The notes: a model not told the origin generated them from the letters alone. A stretch of 64,000 nt of DNA from Streptomyces sp. NRRL F-5135 (GCF_000719775.1 NZ_JOHR01000023.1:36220-100219), one strand, 5' to 3'. Positions 52,199 through 62,588 are shown, counted from the first letter of the stretch. Numbers and translations: made by a program.

Positions 52199-53461
52199 AT
52201 GCGACCCCCCACACGCATACCCCGGCAAGCACCGAACCCCTATGACGAACTCGCCCGACTCGCCCCACCCGAGTACGACGTCGCGGAAGTCTCCCGGGAC
52301 CGCGACCCGCTGGACCCCGCCGCCACGCCCGCCCGCGCGCACGACCCCGCCGGGACCGGCCCGGGCATCGCGTCCGACCGGGACGACGACCCGGCGGACG
52401 CCTGGTCACCGCCCGACCACCGGGGCCGCAGCCGCTTCGGCTCGCTGTCCCTGGCGGTGAAGCTGACGCTGACGCTCGTCGTCGGCGCCGCTTTCCTGCT
52501 GCTCGCCGACCGGGCCGCCGCGATGTACGCGCAGGAGAAGGCCGCCGACAAGCTCCAGCAGTCGCTCGGCCTCGCGACCCGGCCGGACGTGGACATCCAC
52601 GGGTTCCCCTTCCTCACCCAGGTCGCCGCCAAGCGGCTGGACCGGGTCGACGTCACCGTCCCCGACGTCCCCGCCGGCCGCGTCTCGCTGGACGAGGTGC
52701 GCGCCACCGCCCGTGACATCCGCGTCGAGGGCAGTCTGCCCGACTCCCTCCAGGGCGCCGTCGTCGGCCGGCTGGACGGGGACGTACTGCTCTCGTTCGA
52801 CGACCTGGGCCGCGAACTCGGCGCCTCCCAGGTGAAGTTCACCGATGCCGGTCCGGACTCCGTACACATCGCGGGCTCGCTGCCCGTCGCGGGCCACGAC
52901 CTGCGCCTGCGCGCACGGGCGCACATCGCGAACGAGGGCGGCCGGTCGGTGGCCACCACCGTGGACGGCATACGGCTCGACATCCCCGGCGTGGCCACGT
53001 ACCGCCCGGGAAAGGACCGCGCCCACTCGGGACTGCGGCTCGCCCCCGAGACGGCCTCGGCGATCGCGAGGTCGAAGGACCAGGCGCGCGCGATGCTCCA
53101 GGTGCCCGCCGTCGTGAAGGCACTCGGCGTGCCGGAGGAACAGGTGCGACGGGCCCTGCGCGGCGAGGACGAACTGGCCCGGTTCACCGGGAGGCCCGGG
53201 TTCGTCCGGCAGTTGATGAACGTCAACCTGGTGGACGTGGTCGCGGCCAACCCGCGGATCATGAAGAAGGCGGGGGTCGATCCCGCCCTGGTCGACGCGG
53301 TGCTGAACCTCCGGCCCCCGGAGCTGTCCGACCGGCTGTCACTCTCCTTCGAGTTGCCGAGGACCCCGGGCGACGTGCGGCTGCGTGACATCCGGGTGGA
53401 GCGGGAGGGCATCAGGGCGGAGCTGGTGGGCTCCGGGCTGGAGATCGGCGGGAACGGCTGA
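52199..53461 (+). CDS. LmeA-like DUF2993 phospholipid-binding membrane protein
   Basis: 420 residues. ATG 52199 is chosen over GTG 52166 because the sequence MRPPTRIPRQAPNPYDELARL is the better N terminus. A disordered 80-residue cytoplasmic region leads to one membrane helix (LAVKLTLTLVVGAAFLLL), then the DUF2993 fold starting KLQQSLGLATRPDVDIHGFPFLTQVAAKRLDRVDV. The same HGFPFLTQ signature occurs in the protein at 62589. Mycobacterial LmeA binds phospholipid and is needed for lipomannan elongation. The role here is inferred only. It is convergent with the kinase gene at 53478. Confidence 0.82.
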   Translation: MRPPTRIPRQAPNPYDELARLAPPEYDVAEVSRDRDPLDPAATPARAHDPAGTGPGIASDRDDDPADAWSPPDHRGRSRFGSLSLAVKLTLTLVVGAAFLLLADRAAAMYAQEKAADKLQQSLGLATRPDVDIHGFPFLTQVAAKRLDRVDVTVPDVPAGRVSLDEVRATARDIRVEGSLPDSLQGAVVGRLDGDVLLSFDDLGRELGASQVKFTDAGPDSVHIAGSLPVAGHDLRLRARAHIANEGGRSVATTVDGIRLDIPGVATYRPGKDRAHSGLRLAPETASAIARSKDQARAMLQVPAVVKALGVPEEQVRRALRGEDELARFTGRPGFVRQLMNVNLVDVVAANPRIMKKAGVDPALVDAVLNLRPPELSDRLSLSFELPRTPGDVRLRDIRVEREGIRAELVGSGLEIGGNG

Positions 53462-53477
53462 GCCCCGGCCGTTACGG

Positions 53478-54893
53478 CTACGGCACCTCCGGTGTCCCCG
53501 GTGGCGGTGTCGGCGCGCCCGGGATGCGGATCACCGCGACCGTGCCGCCGCCCTCCGCCGGACGCAGGGCGATCTCGCCGCCGGACCACTGGACCGTACG
53601 CGCCACGATCGACAGGCCGAGCCCCGAGCCGGGCAGCGCGCGCGCCGTCGGGGAGCGCCAGAAGCGTTCGAAGACGTGCGGCAGTTCGTCCGGCGGGATG
53701 CCCGGGCCGTGATCGCGTACGGTCAGCTCGCCGTACGGGCTCAGGCGCACCTCGACGGTGCCCCCGGACGGGCTGAACTTCACCGCGTTGTCGAGGACGT
53801 TGACCAGCGCCCGCTCCAGGGCCGCCGGCTCGGCCCGTACGTACCAGGGGCTCAGCTCGGCGCCGAACGTCAGGTCCGGGCCGCGCAGCCGCGCGCGGTC
53901 CAGCGCGGTGCCCATGATGTCGTGCAGCGCGACGACCTGGAGCGGGCCCGGGCCCGCCGCGTCCGGGCGGGACAGCTCCTGGAGGTCCCCGATCAGGGCC
54001 GCCAGCTCGGTCATCTGCGCCGTGACGGACGCCATGAGCGCCTTGCGGTCGTCGGCCGGGATCGCCCGGCCGGTCTCCTCGCTGCGGGCCAGCAGCTCTA
54101 TGTTCGTGCGGAGCGAGGTCAGCGGCGTCCGCAGCTCGTGCCCCGCGTCCGCGATCAGCTGGGCCTGCCGGTCCCGGGAGGACGCGAGCGCGGCGGTCAT
54201 CGAGTTGAAGGAACGGGACAGCCGGGCGATCTCGTCCTCGCCCTCCACGGGGATGCGGACGGTGAGGTCCTCGGTCTGGGCGACGTGCTCGACCGCCCGG
54301 GTCAGGCCGTCCACCGGCCGCAGTCCGGCCCGCGCGATCCACAGCCCCGCCGCGCCCGCCCCGATGACCCCCATGCCGGCGACGGCGGCGAGCAGCAGGG
54401 CGAGCCGGTTCAGCGAGGTGTCGATCTCGCCGAGCGGGCGGGCCACGGAGACGGCGAGCCCCGGCTGGAGGGGCACGGGCTCGGTGTGCACCCGGACCTT
54501 GGCGCCGTTGTCCGTCGCGCTGTCGTGCAGGCTCTCGTGCGCGGAGCCCCGTGCGACCGCGATGTCCTGCGGCTGGACCTTCACCGGCTCCGAACTCGTC
54601 GCCACGCAGCGGCTGCCGGTCGCGTCCACCACCTGGATGTAGGCGAAGCCGGGCACGGCGGAATCGGCGGGGTTCACGCCCCGCCGGCAGTTGTCGATCG
54701 CCTGCTCCACGGTGCCCTGGGGCGCGCTCGTGTTCTGGAGGGAGTTGTCCAGCTCGCTCTCCAGCTGGGTACGGGTCAGCAGCCAGCAGGCGACGGCCGC
54801 CGTCGCGACCGCGATCGCCACCGCGGCGGCGACCAGCAGCGCGAGCCGGGAGCGCAGGGGCAGGGCCCGGAACCGGTCGACGGGACCGGTCAC
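53478..54893 (-). CDS. OmpR-type sensor histidine kinase
   Basis: 471 residues from GTG 54893, overlapping the regulator stop (GTGA). Two membrane helices ([23 protein letters not shown] and [22 protein letters not shown]) flank an extracellular domain of about 130 residues with a Cys pair. HAMP, then H-box [16 protein letters not shown]-box [13 protein letters not shown] and G-boxes [10 protein letters not shown] and [12 protein letters not shown]. It senses something outside the membrane. The linked HtrA-like protease hints at envelope stress. Confidence 0.92.
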   Translation of the reverse strand: MTGPVDRFRALPLRSRLALLVAAAVAIAVATAAVACWLLTRTQLESELDNSLQNTSAPQGTVEQAIDNCRRGVNPADSAVPGFAYIQVVDATGSRCVATSSEPVKVQPQDIAVARGSAHESLHDSATDNGAKVRVHTEPVPLQPGLAVSVARPLGEIDTSLNRLALLLAAVAGMGVIGAGAAGLWIARAGLRPVDGLTRAVEHVAQTEDLTVRIPVEGEDEIARLSRSFNSMTAALASSRDRQAQLIADAGHELRTPLTSLRTNIELLARSEETGRAIPADDRKALMASVTAQMTELAALIGDLQELSRPDAAGPGPLQVVALHDIMGTALDRARLRGPDLTFGAELSPWYVRAEPAALERALVNVLDNAVKFSPSGGTVEVRLSPYGELTVRDHGPGIPPDELPHVFERFWRSPTARALPGSGLGLSIVARTVQWSGGEIALRPAEGGGTVAVIRIPGAPTPPPGTPEVP

Positions 54894-55645
54894 GCCGGAC
54901 CGCCCGCGCCCACCGTGCCCGCCGTGCCGTCCGCGCGCAGGGCGTAGCCCACACCCCGGACCGTGTGGACGAGTCGCGGCTCCCCGCCGCTCTCCGTCTT
55001 CCGGCGCAGGTACATCACGTACACGTCGAGGGAGTTGGAGCTCGGCTCGAAGTCGAAGCCCCAGACGGCTTTCAGGATCTGCTCCCTGGTCAGCACCTGA
55101 CGCGGATGCGCGAGGAACATCTCCAGCAGCGTGAACTCCGTACGGGTCAGCTCCACCCGCCGGTTGCCGCGCATGACCTCGCGCGTCGTGAGGTCCATCC
55201 GCAGGTCGGCGAAGGCGAGCACGTCGTCCGCCTGCCCGTCGCCGGTGACGGGCGAGGCGTACGAACTGCGCCGCAGCAGCGCGCGGATCCGCGCGAACAG
55301 TTCGTCCAGCTCGAAGGGTTTGACCAGGTAGTCGTCCGCGCCCGCGTCCAGGCCCGTAACCCGGTCGCCGACGGTGTCCCGGGCGGTCAGCATCAGGATG
55401 GGCACCTTGGACCCGGAGGCCCGCAGCCGGCGGGCGGCGGTCAGCCCGTCCATCCTCGGCATCTGGATGTCCAGGACGATCAGGTCCGGGGCGTAGGTCT
55501 CGGCCTTGGTGAGCGCGTCGATCCCGTCGACGGCGACGGCGGTCCCGTATCCGTCGAAGGCGAGGCTCCGCTGCAGGGCCTCGCGTACGGCGGGCTCGTC
55601 GTCGACGATCAGAATCCGCTGGGGATCGCCTTCGGCGGGACTCAT
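54890..55645 (-). CDS. OmpR-type response regulator
   Basis: 251 residues from ATG 55645 (AGGTGG upstream). Receiver: [15 protein letters not shown], phosphoacceptor [22 protein letters not shown] and [13 protein letters not shown]. The winged helix ends [15 protein letters not shown]. It is coupled to the kinase by a 4-nt overlap. Upstream, GTTCTCGTCG repeats (55665-55695) occupy the leader. Probably activates its own operon and the nearby protease gene, by analogy with envelope-stress systems. Confidence 0.94.
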   Translation of the reverse strand: MSPAEGDPQRILIVDDEPAVREALQRSLAFDGYGTAVAVDGIDALTKAETYAPDLIVLDIQMPRMDGLTAARRLRASGSKVPILMLTARDTVGDRVTGLDAGADDYLVKPFELDELFARIRALLRRSSYASPVTGDGQADDVLAFADLRMDLTTREVMRGNRRVELTRTEFTLLEMFLAHPRQVLTREQILKAVWGFDFEPSSNSLDVYVMYLRRKTESGGEPRLVHTVRGVGYALRADGTAGTVGAGGPA

Positions 55646-55722
55646 GTCGCTGTCCACCTCGTCCGTTCTCGTCGGTTCTCGTCGGTTCTCGTCGGTCGGG
55701 GCCGGGGAACGCACGGCTGCTC

Positions 55723-55884
55723 TCAGCGTCGCACGCGCCGGGAGCGACGGCGTCCGCCGCGCTTCCCGGCCGCGCCCGGTCCGTGTGCGGCGGCCTGGAC
55801 GAGATCATGGACGAGGGCGAGCGGCAGCGCCAGGTCGGCGGGGCCCACGGGGCGGGTGCCGCCGCTGTTCCGGGTACCGGTCAT
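55723..55884 (-). CDS. Small basic protein, 53 aa, unknown
   Basis: ATG 55884 with AGGAG 8 nt upstream, TGA 55723. The peptide starts [20 protein letters not shown], has an amphipathic middle ([16 protein letters not shown]) and ends with an Arg-rich tail [11 protein letters not shown]. It fills the otherwise empty gap between the protease and the response regulator on the same strand. The ribosome site and position suggest a real gene, although short high-GC frames can arise by chance. The basic tail could bind nucleic acid or acidic lipid. Confidence 0.5.
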   Translation of the reverse strand: MTGTRNSGGTRPVGPADLALPLALVHDLVQAAAHGPGAAGKRGGRRRSRRVRR

Positions 55885-55985
55885 GGTGTTCGCTCCTGCT
55901 TTCCGTACGTGCCCCCGTACGTGCCTCCCGCGCCTGCCTTCCGTACGTGCCCGTCAGCCGTACTCGCCGTGAGCCGTACGTGCCG

Positions 55986-57113
55986 TCAGCCGCCGCTGCC
56001 GCCGCCGCGCAGGTTGTCGAGGTCCGCCTTGACGGTGTTGACCGGGATCGCGAAGCCCAGACCGACGCTGCCCGCGCCGGAGTCGCCGCCCGCGGCCGAG
56101 GAACTCGGCGCGTACATCGCGGAGTTGATGCCGATGATCTGGCCGCTCATATTGATCAGGGCACCCCCGGAGTTGCCCGGGTTGAGCGAGGCGTCGGTCT
56201 GGAGCGCCTTGTACGTGGTCTTCGAGGAGCCGGTGTCGCCGTTGAACTCCTGCCCGCCGAACTCGAACGGCCAGCCGCCCCCGCCCTGCTGCTGCCGCTG
56301 CTGCCCCTGGCCCTGGTCCTTGGCCACGGTGACGTCGCGGTCGAGCGCGGAGATGATGCCGCTGGTGACCGTGCCGGTCAGGCCCTCGGGCGAACCGATC
56401 GCCACCACCTCGTCACCGACCTTGACCTGGCCGGAGTCGCCGAGCGAGGCCGCCTTGAGACCGCTCGCCCCGTCGAGCCTGATGAGCGCGAGGTCCTTGT
56501 CGGGGTCCGTGCCGACGGTCCGCGCGGTGTACGTCCTGCCGTCGCTCAGCCGGACCTTGACGGCGGAGGCGCCCGCGACGACGTGGTTGTTGGTGACGAT
56601 CTCACCGTCCGAGGTGATGATCACGCCGGAACCGGTGGCCTGACCGCTGTCGGACGTCGCGCCGATCTCGACGATGGCCGGGGAGACCGCCTGGGCGACC
56701 CCGGCGACGGTGCCCTTGCTGCTCTGCGCGACGGTCGTCCCGCTGACCGTCGTGGTGCCGCCGCTCGCGCCGCCGTCCGTGTACCGGCCGACGAACGCCG
56801 CCGTGCCACCACCGATCATCGCGGCGACTATCGCCACGGCCGCGAGCAGCGCGACGGGCCGCTTGGCCCGGGGCGCGGGCGCCGGTGCCGGCGCGGCGGC
56901 CCGAGCGTATGCCTGCCCGTGGAACTGATCGTGGGCCTGGTCGTGGGCCTGGCCGTGAGCCGGGCCCCACGGCTCGCCCTGTGCCTGGTCCTGGTGGAAG
57001 GACGGACCGTACGGGGGCGGCGGCGGGTACGCCGGGCCCTGACTCCGGAACCCCTGGCCGGGGTGCTGCTCATCGCTGCCTTCAGCGCCGTGACGGCGGT
57101 CGTGGTCGGTCAT
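55986..57113 (-). CDS. HtrA/DegP-like trypsin-family serine protease lacking a PDZ domain
   Basis: 375 residues, ATG 57113. A His/Gln/Pro-rich cytoplasmic region of about 85 residues leads to one membrane anchor (RPVALLAAVAIVAAMIGGG). The trypsin-like domain faces outward with the triad His in VTNNHVV, Asp in DKDLALIRL and Ser in LNPGNSGGALI. A Gln-rich insertion (QGQGQQRQQQGGGG) lies in a loop. The protein ends right after the protease domain (LDNLRGGGSGG), whereas most HtrA proteins have one or two PDZ domains. Its neighbour two-component system probably regulates it under envelope stress. Confidence 0.88.
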   Translation of the reverse strand: MTDHDRRHGAEGSDEQHPGQGFRSQGPAYPPPPPYGPSFHQDQAQGEPWGPAHGQAHDQAHDQFHGQAYARAAAPAPAPAPRAKRPVALLAAVAIVAAMIGGGTAAFVGRYTDGGASGGTTTVSGTTVAQSSKGTVAGVAQAVSPAIVEIGATSDSGQATGSGVIITSDGEIVTNNHVVAGASAVKVRLSDGRTYTARTVGTDPDKDLALIRLDGASGLKAASLGDSGQVKVGDEVVAIGSPEGLTGTVTSGIISALDRDVTVAKDQGQGQQRQQQGGGGWPFEFGGQEFNGDTGSSKTTYKALQTDASLNPGNSGGALINMSGQIIGINSAMYAPSSSAAGGDSGAGSVGLGFAIPVNTVKADLDNLRGGGSGG

Positions 57114-57233
57114 GTGTATGACTGTCGGCGCCGCAGATGAGAACAGGCTGAGGAGGTCCTGAGAAGCCCGACAGAAGCTCGTATGCCCGATATAAAGACG
57201 TGGCGCGACGGTAGGAGGACGTGGCCCGCCGGG

Positions 57234-58256
57234 CTACTCGCACCCGCACGAACGCCGCACGATCAGCGCCGACGGGAACTGCTTCACCCGTTCCCGCCGC
57301 GATCCCGCCACCCGGAGCCCCTCGTCCAGCACCAGGTCCACCGCCGCCCGCGCCATCGCCGGCCGGTCGGAGAAGACCGTCGTCAGCGGCGGATCGGTGA
57401 GGCCCGCCTCCTTGACGTCGTCGAAGCCCGCCACCGCCAGTTCGCCGGGGACGTCCAGCCGCAGCTCGCGGGCCGCCCGCAGCACCCCGATCGCCTGGTC
57501 GTCGGTGGAGCAGAAGATCGCCGGGGGCCGGTCGGGGCCCGCCAGCAGGTCCAGCGCGACCCGGTAGGCGTCGTAGCGGTTGTACGGGGCCTGGAACAGC
57601 CGCCCCTCCACCGAGCGCCCGGACTCCAGCATCGCCCGCCGCCAGCCCTCGACATGGTCGGTCACCGGGTCGCCCACGGACGGCGTGGACTCGACGCCGC
57701 CGAGGCAGGCCACATACGGATGGCCGTGCTCCAGCAGATGGCGGGTGGCGAGCTGGGCACCGCCGATGTCGTCCGTGACGACCGCCACGTCGTCGATCGC
57801 CTCGGGCCGCTCGTGCAGCAGCACCACCCGGGCGTCCCACGCCTCGATCTCGGCCGCCGCGCGCTCGCTCGGTCCCTGGCTGACCAGGATCAGTCCGGAG
57901 ACCCGCATCCCGAGGAACGCCCGCAGGTAGTGGACCTCGCGCTCGTCCCGGTAGTCGGAGTTGCCGACGAGGACCATCTTGCCGCGCTCGGCCGCGGCCT
58001 GTTCGACCGCGTGGGCCATCTCCGCGAAGAACGGCTGCCGGGCGTCCGGCACGACCATCCCTATGAGGTCGGTCCGCCGTGAGGCCATCGCCTGGGCGAC
58101 CCGGTCGGGCCGGTAGCCCAGTTCCTTGATCGCGGCGACCACCCGCTCGCGCGTGGCCGGGGCGACCGGCCTGGGTCCGTTGTTGATGACGTAGCTGACG
58201 ACCGCGGTCGACGTACCCGCCAGTCGTGCCACATCGTCCCGCGTCACCTTGGCCAC
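57234..58256 (-). CDS. LacI-family transcriptional regulator
   Basis: 340 residues. [27 protein letters not shown], then the hinge [11 protein letters not shown] and a periplasmic-binding-protein-like effector domain ([25 protein letters not shown], ending [12 protein letters not shown]). It would repress sugar or other catabolic genes until an effector binds. No sugar genes adjoin, so its targets are elsewhere. It lies between the protease and glnR, the order I recall from S. coelicolor. Confidence 0.93.
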   Translation of the reverse strand: MAKVTRDDVARLAGTSTAVVSYVINNGPRPVAPATRERVVAAIKELGYRPDRVAQAMASRRTDLIGMVVPDARQPFFAEMAHAVEQAAAERGKMVLVGNSDYRDEREVHYLRAFLGMRVSGLILVSQGPSERAAAEIEAWDARVVLLHERPEAIDDVAVVTDDIGGAQLATRHLLEHGHPYVACLGGVESTPSVGDPVTDHVEGWRRAMLESGRSVEGRLFQAPYNRYDAYRVALDLLAGPDRPPAIFCSTDDQAIGVLRAARELRLDVPGELAVAGFDDVKEAGLTDPPLTTVFSDRPAMARAAVDLVLDEGLRVAGSRRERVKQFPSALIVRRSCGCE

Positions 58257-58493
58257 GCGCGGCAGTCTACGCGGGGTGACCTGCGTCCCGGCAGGCCGTA
58301 CCGAAGGTTCTCGTGCGCGGCGGAACCGGCGGCGCGGCCGGGACCGGCCCCGCGGGCCCGGGGAGACCCGCGGACGCCACCGGACGCCCCGGGACGCTCC
58401 GGGGCAACCCCGGGGAAAGCCGGTCCACGCACCTCGTACGGGGCTTTACGGTCAGCCCGCCGTCAGCCCGCCGCGCCCGCCGCCGTCACGCCG

Positions 58494-59321
58494 TCACCTG
58501 CTCTTCGGTCCACCCGGTCCCGTCTCGGCCAGGTGCGGGGCGTTCGTCGCCCCGCCCGTGGCCCCCGTCGCCGTACCGGCCGTGCCCGCCGTACCGGCCT
58601 TTCCGGCCGCGGCGGCCTGCGCCTTCGCCTCGCTCGCCTCGCGCTCGACCTTCTCCGGGGCGACGAAGCGGTATCCCACGTTCCGTACGGTCCCGATCAG
58701 CGACTCGTGCTCGGGGCCCAGCTTGGCGCGCAGCCGCCGTACGTGGACGTCCACCGTCCGCGTACCGCCGAAGTAGTCGTACCCCCAGACCTCCTGGAGG
58801 AGCTGGGCGCGGGTGAAGACCCGGCCCGGGTGCTGGGCGAGGTATTTGAGCAGTTCGAACTCCTTGAAGGTCAGGTCCAGGACCCGCCCCTTCAGCTTCG
58901 CGCTGTACGTCGCCTCGTCCACCGACAGGTCACCGTTGCGGATCTCCATCGGGGAGTCGTCGGTCGAGATCTGCTGGCGGCCCATCGCCAGCCGCAGCCG
59001 CGCCTCGACCTCGGCCGGACCGGCCGTGTCGAGCAGCACGTCGTCGATGCCCCAGTCGGCGGTGACGGCGGCGAGGCCGCCCTCCGTCACGACGAGGACC
59101 AGCGGACAGCCGGGGCCGGTGGAGCGCAGCAGCTGGCACAGCGACCGCACCTGCGGCAGGTCGCGCCGGCCGTCGATCAGGATGACATCGGCACCGGGGG
59201 TGTCGACGAGCGCGGGCCCTTCGGCCGGAGCCACCCGGACGTTGTGGAGCAGCAGCCCGAGGGCCGGCAGCACCTCCGTCGAGGGCTGGAGGGCGTTCGT
59301 CAGGAGCAGCAGAGAACTCAT
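58494..59321 (-). CDS. glnR: Nitrogen-regulatory response regulator GlnR
   Basis: 275 residues from ATG 59321 (AGGTGGG 6 nt upstream). The N terminus [25 protein letters not shown] and the atypical receiver ([23 protein letters not shown]) lack the normal acidic phosphorylation pocket, as in GlnR, which works as an orphan without a kinase. The winged helix [20 protein letters not shown] to [15 protein letters not shown] is typical. It activates glnA, amtB and other nitrogen genes. The C-terminal tail of about 45 residues is Ala/Gly/Thr repetitive and not conserved in the family. Confidence 0.94.
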   Translation of the reverse strand: MSSLLLLTNALQPSTEVLPALGLLLHNVRVAPAEGPALVDTPGADVILIDGRRDLPQVRSLCQLLRSTGPGCPLVLVVTEGGLAAVTADWGIDDVLLDTAGPAEVEARLRLAMGRQQISTDDSPMEIRNGDLSVDEATYSAKLKGRVLDLTFKEFELLKYLAQHPGRVFTRAQLLQEVWGYDYFGGTRTVDVHVRRLRAKLGPEHESLIGTVRNVGYRFVAPEKVEREASEAKAQAAAAGKAGTAGTAGTATGATGGATNAPHLAETGPGGPKSR

Positions 59322-59536
59322 CGCCGCCCACCTGCTTCGATCGCCGTGGCGGAGATGTGGGTGATGTGGTCGTACACGGTTCGCTTGCCCATTACGTCGG
59401 TTCCTCCTCGGTCCCTGCGAGGACGTATGCGGCACTGCTTTCTGTGTCACGTCATCTGTCTGTAACAACAGACCGGAAACACAAAAGGACCCGGTGGCTG
59501 CGTCGCCCGGATCCTCTTCACAGCAGAATAACCCAG

Positions 59537-60652
59537 ATGTGCGCCGAGACAGAGGGTCAATCCCGCGAACGATCGCTCCCGCCGGGCCCGCGCGGGCCGT
59601 CGGACGCCCGGCGCACATGGCTCAGAACGGCCGACGGTGTGGGCATCGAGGCGGTGTACGAGCCGTGTACGGCGGGTTTCCGGCGGGACCTCCCGGCTGC
59701 CGGACCGGCCGTCGTACAGGTCTCCGCGCCGGACTCGGCGCCGGACCCCGCACCGGCCGCCGTCCCGCAGGGCGTCCCGCCGCGCGTGCCGCCGCACCTG
59801 CCGCCGCACCTGCCGCCGGACGTCCGGTCCCCCGGTCCGGCGCCCGACGAGCGGGCCGGCGGGACCGCGATCGTGCTCGCCCACGGTTTCACCGGTTCGG
59901 CCGACAGGCCGGCCGTGCGGCGTGCGGCCGGTGTTTTCCGGCGGCACGCGGCGGTGATCACCTTCTCGTTCCGCGGACACGGCCGTTCGGGTGGCCGCTC
60001 CACACTCGGTGACCGCGAGGTGCTCGATCTGGCGTCCGCCGTCGAATGGGCCCGCGCACTCGGGCACGCGCGCGTGGTGACCGTCGGCTTCTCGATGGGC
60101 GGCTCCGTGGTCCTGCGGCACGCGGCGGCGCACGGGGGGCGCATCGATGCACGGCCCGCGGCCCGGACCGACGCGCGGCCCCCCGGTCGTGCCGACGCCC
60201 GTACCGATGCCCGCGACGCCCGCGACGCCCGCGACGCCCGTACCGACGCGGTGGCCGCCGTCAGCGCCCCGGCCCGTTGGTACTACCGGGGTACGGCTCC
60301 GATGCGGCGCCTGCACTGGGTGGCGACCCGGCCCGTGGGACGGCTGGTCGGCCGGTACGGGCTGCGCACGCGCATCCACGACCGGGACTGGGACCCGGTG
60401 CCGCTCTCCCCCGTCGAGTCGGTACCGCTGATCGCCCCGACGCCCCTGCTGATCGTGCACGGCGACCGGGACCCGTACTTCCCGCTGGACCATCCGCGCA
60501 TGCTCGCGGCGGCAGCGGCGGCGCGGAGCGGCGGGAGCGGCCCGTCGGCGGAGCTGTGGCTGGAGCGCGGGATGGGCCATGCCGAGAACGCGGCGGACGA
60601 GGACCTGCTCACGCGGCTGGCGGCCTGGCTGGTGGCGCCGCCCGCGCCCTGA
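59537..60652 (+). CDS. Alpha/beta hydrolase with repetitive DAR insertion
   Basis: 371 residues from ATG 59537, which has no clear ribosome site. The fold is recognisable from [15 protein letters not shown] (oxyanion loop) and [11 protein letters not shown]. The nucleophile elbow is GFSMGGS, the acid is in [12 protein letters not shown] and the His in ERGMGHAEN. Two low-complexity insertions stand out: a Pro-rich one ([11 protein letters not shown]) before the domain and [12 protein letters not shown] after the nucleophile, both encoded by tandem DNA units. Substrate unknown. It is divergent from glnR and adjacent to a MoaD/ThiS gene. Confidence 0.85.
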   Translation: MCAETEGQSRERSLPPGPRGPSDARRTWLRTADGVGIEAVYEPCTAGFRRDLPAAGPAVVQVSAPDSAPDPAPAAVPQGVPPRVPPHLPPHLPPDVRSPGPAPDERAGGTAIVLAHGFTGSADRPAVRRAAGVFRRHAAVITFSFRGHGRSGGRSTLGDREVLDLASAVEWARALGHARVVTVGFSMGGSVVLRHAAAHGGRIDARPAARTDARPPGRADARTDARDARDARDARTDAVAAVSAPARWYYRGTAPMRRLHWVATRPVGRLVGRYGLRTRIHDRDWDPVPLSPVESVPLIAPTPLLIVHGDRDPYFPLDHPRMLAAAAAARSGGSGPSAELWLERGMGHAENAADEDLLTRLAAWLVAPPAP

Positions 60653-60717
60653 CCGGGCCCGGCGCCGCGCCGCCGCGGGCGTCGGCCATGATGGAGGCCG
60701 ACGAAAGGAGTTGCGCC

Positions 60718-60972
60718 ATGGCGGCGGGCACTATCCGCTACTGGGCCGCGGCCAAGGCCGCCGCGGGTGTGGCGGAGGAGCCGTACGCGGCGGAGACCCT
60801 GGCCGACGCGCTCGCCGACGCGCGGCGCAGGCACCCGGGCGAGCTGGTCCGCGTACTGCTGAGATGTTCCTTTCTCGTCGACGGTGACCCCGTGGGGACC
60901 CGCGGGCATGAGACCGTACGGCTTGCCGAGGGCGGCACGGTCGAGGTGCTCCCGCCGTTCGCAGGAGGGTGA
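60718..60972 (+). CDS. MoaD/ThiS-family sulfur-carrier protein
   Basis: 84 residues from ATG 60718 (AAAGGAG 7 nt upstream). The ubiquitin-like fold ends in VEVLPPFAGG. The terminal Gly-Gly is the site of adenylation and thiocarboxylation in MoaD/ThiS/CysO carriers. The middle (ETLADALADARRRHPGELVRVL, CSFLVDGDPVG) fits MoaD. With the sulfur-linked leader peptide at 63681 it suggests sulfur transfer for a cofactor or cysteine. The exact pathway is not determined. Confidence 0.88.
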   Translation: MAAGTIRYWAAAKAAAGVAEEPYAAETLADALADARRRHPGELVRVLLRCSFLVDGDPVGTRGHETVRLAEGGTVEVLPPFAGG

Positions 60973-60982
60973 CCCCACAGAC

Positions 60983-62344
60983 ATGAGCGACGACCAGCAG
61001 TACCCGTACGGCCGGTACGGCGACCCCGATCCGTACGGGCAGCGGCACGACGCGCAGGGCCAGGGCCGGCAGGGGCAGCCTCCGGGCCAGGCGCAGCCGC
61101 AGGGACAGTTCGGTGCTCCTCGAGGCTGGGCCGAGCCGGACCAGGCGGCCGGGGGCCAGGACCAGGGCTCCGCGCAGACCTGGGAAGGCCAGACCTGGGA
61201 CACGCAGTACCAGCCGCACGTGGGATGGCAGGCGAACGCGCCCGCACAGCAACAGCAACAGCAACTCCAGTCGCAGCCCCAGGCGCAGGCGCCCGCGTAC
61301 CCGAACCAGGCACCCGCGTACCCACAGCAGGCCGCCCCGTCCGCCTCCGCCGCTTCGGCGTCTTACGCGTCTTCCGCCTCGGCGCCCGTCTCCGCGTCCG
61401 CCGCCGCGGACACCGCGTACCTGCCGACGCAGAACCCGTACGCCCGCCCGCTGCCGCCGGAGACACCGGGCACCGCCCCTGCCGGGCCCGCCCGTACCAC
61501 CGGGTCCGCCGGTGCCTCCGCTCCGGAGCCCGGCGCGCCCCTCGGCACCCCCGGTTACGGGACCCCCACCACCCTGGGCAGCCCCCGGCTCACCGACGCC
61601 CAGCGCGCCCGGGCCGAGGGCCGTTCCCCGATCATCCCGCCGGGCATCCAGCCGGCCGGGCTGACCGCCGTGCTCGGCCTGCTGATGGCCGGCGGCGCGG
61701 CCCTCGGTCAGTACGCGCTGCTCGTCCCGGTCGTCCTGCTCCAGGCGGTCACGGCGGCCGGCTGGTTCCGGCTGAACGGCATGTGGCCGGCCCGGCAGGG
61801 CATCGCGCTCGCCTTCCTCGGCGGGATCACCGCCGATGTCGCCCTGCTGGCGGCGGGCGAGGGCAACGCGGTCGCCGCGCTCACCGGCACGCTCGGTGTC
61901 TGGGTGCTGCTCACCGTCGTCCTGCAGCTGCGCAGCCGCGCGGGCGCCGACGAGCGGATGGAGGGCCTGATGGCCACCGTCTCGTCGGCCGCGCTCACGA
62001 TCCTCGCGGCGGGCCACCTCGCCGCCTCGCCGGCGGCGGTGGGCGTCGGCGCGATCGCCGTCGCCGCCGCGACGGTGGCCCGTGCGCTGCCGCTGCCGGG
62101 CGCCGTCTCCCTCGTGGCCGCGCTGCTGGCGGCGGCCGGGGCGGGGATCGCGGTCGGCGGACAGACCGCCCTGGGCGCCGGGGGCGCGCTGCTCGGGCTC
62201 GGCGCCGGGGTGTGCGCGCTGACCGGGCTGCGGGCGGCGAGTTACGACTACCCGTCCCGCTTCGTCCACATGACCGCCGGGGTCGCCCTGCCGCTCACGG
62301 CCGCCGCGCCCGCCGTCTACCTGCTGGGGCGGGCGCTGATCTGA
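60983..62344 (+). CDS. Multi-pass membrane protein with Gln/Pro-rich cytoplasmic N terminus
   Basis: 453 residues from ATG 60983, 10 nt after the MoaD stop (GGAGGG upstream), so probably one operon. The first 230 residues are disordered: PYG and Gln/Pro/Ala/Ser-rich with a QQQQQQ run. From about residue 235 there are some seven or eight hydrophobic helices (LTAVLGLLMAGGAALGQYALLVPVVLL, AVAALTGTLGVWVLLTVVLQL, PLTAAAPAVYLLGRALI). No transporter or enzyme motif. A conserved Streptomyces protein of unknown role (from memory, SCO4162-like). Confidence 0.75.
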   Translation: MSDDQQYPYGRYGDPDPYGQRHDAQGQGRQGQPPGQAQPQGQFGAPRGWAEPDQAAGGQDQGSAQTWEGQTWDTQYQPHVGWQANAPAQQQQQQLQSQPQAQAPAYPNQAPAYPQQAAPSASAASASYASSASAPVSASAAADTAYLPTQNPYARPLPPETPGTAPAGPARTTGSAGASAPEPGAPLGTPGYGTPTTLGSPRLTDAQRARAEGRSPIIPPGIQPAGLTAVLGLLMAGGAALGQYALLVPVVLLQAVTAAGWFRLNGMWPARQGIALAFLGGITADVALLAAGEGNAVAALTGTLGVWVLLTVVLQLRSRAGADERMEGLMATVSSAALTILAAGHLAASPAAVGVGAIAVAAATVARALPLPGAVSLVAALLAAAGAGIAVGGQTALGAGGALLGLGAGVCALTGLRAASYDYPSRFVHMTAGVALPLTAAAPAVYLLGRALI

Positions 62345-62517
62345 CGGGCCCGGTCCGACGACCCCGGTCCGACGAGCCCGGCGAACGCCTCGCGTCCGCC
62401 GGGAACCGTACGTCCCCGGCGAACGTCGGTCTTTCCGGTACAAGCGGTTCCAGTCGGCGTACGCTCACGGTCGATCCACTTCGGACATCCGCGGAAAACG
62501 AGCAGCCAGGAACGAAA

Positions 62518-62562
62518 CGACCCAACGGCCCAACGACCCAACGGCCCAACGGCCCAAGACCA
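62518..62562. repeat. 9-bp tandem repeats upstream of the DUF2993 gene
   Basis: CCCAACG(G/A)C units repeat about five times (ACCCAACGGCCCAACGACCC and on). They sit in the leader of the next gene, 30 nt before its start. Confidence 0.75.
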
Positions 62563-62588
62563 GGAACCACCACGGGAGACACCGGTCC

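Noticed and set aside
59458..59485. GlnR box upstream of the hydrolase gene
   Set aside because: GTAAC and GAAAC are present, but their spacing is 9 rather than 6 nt. The visible dyad GTCTGT-AACA-ACAGAC is not a known GlnR site.
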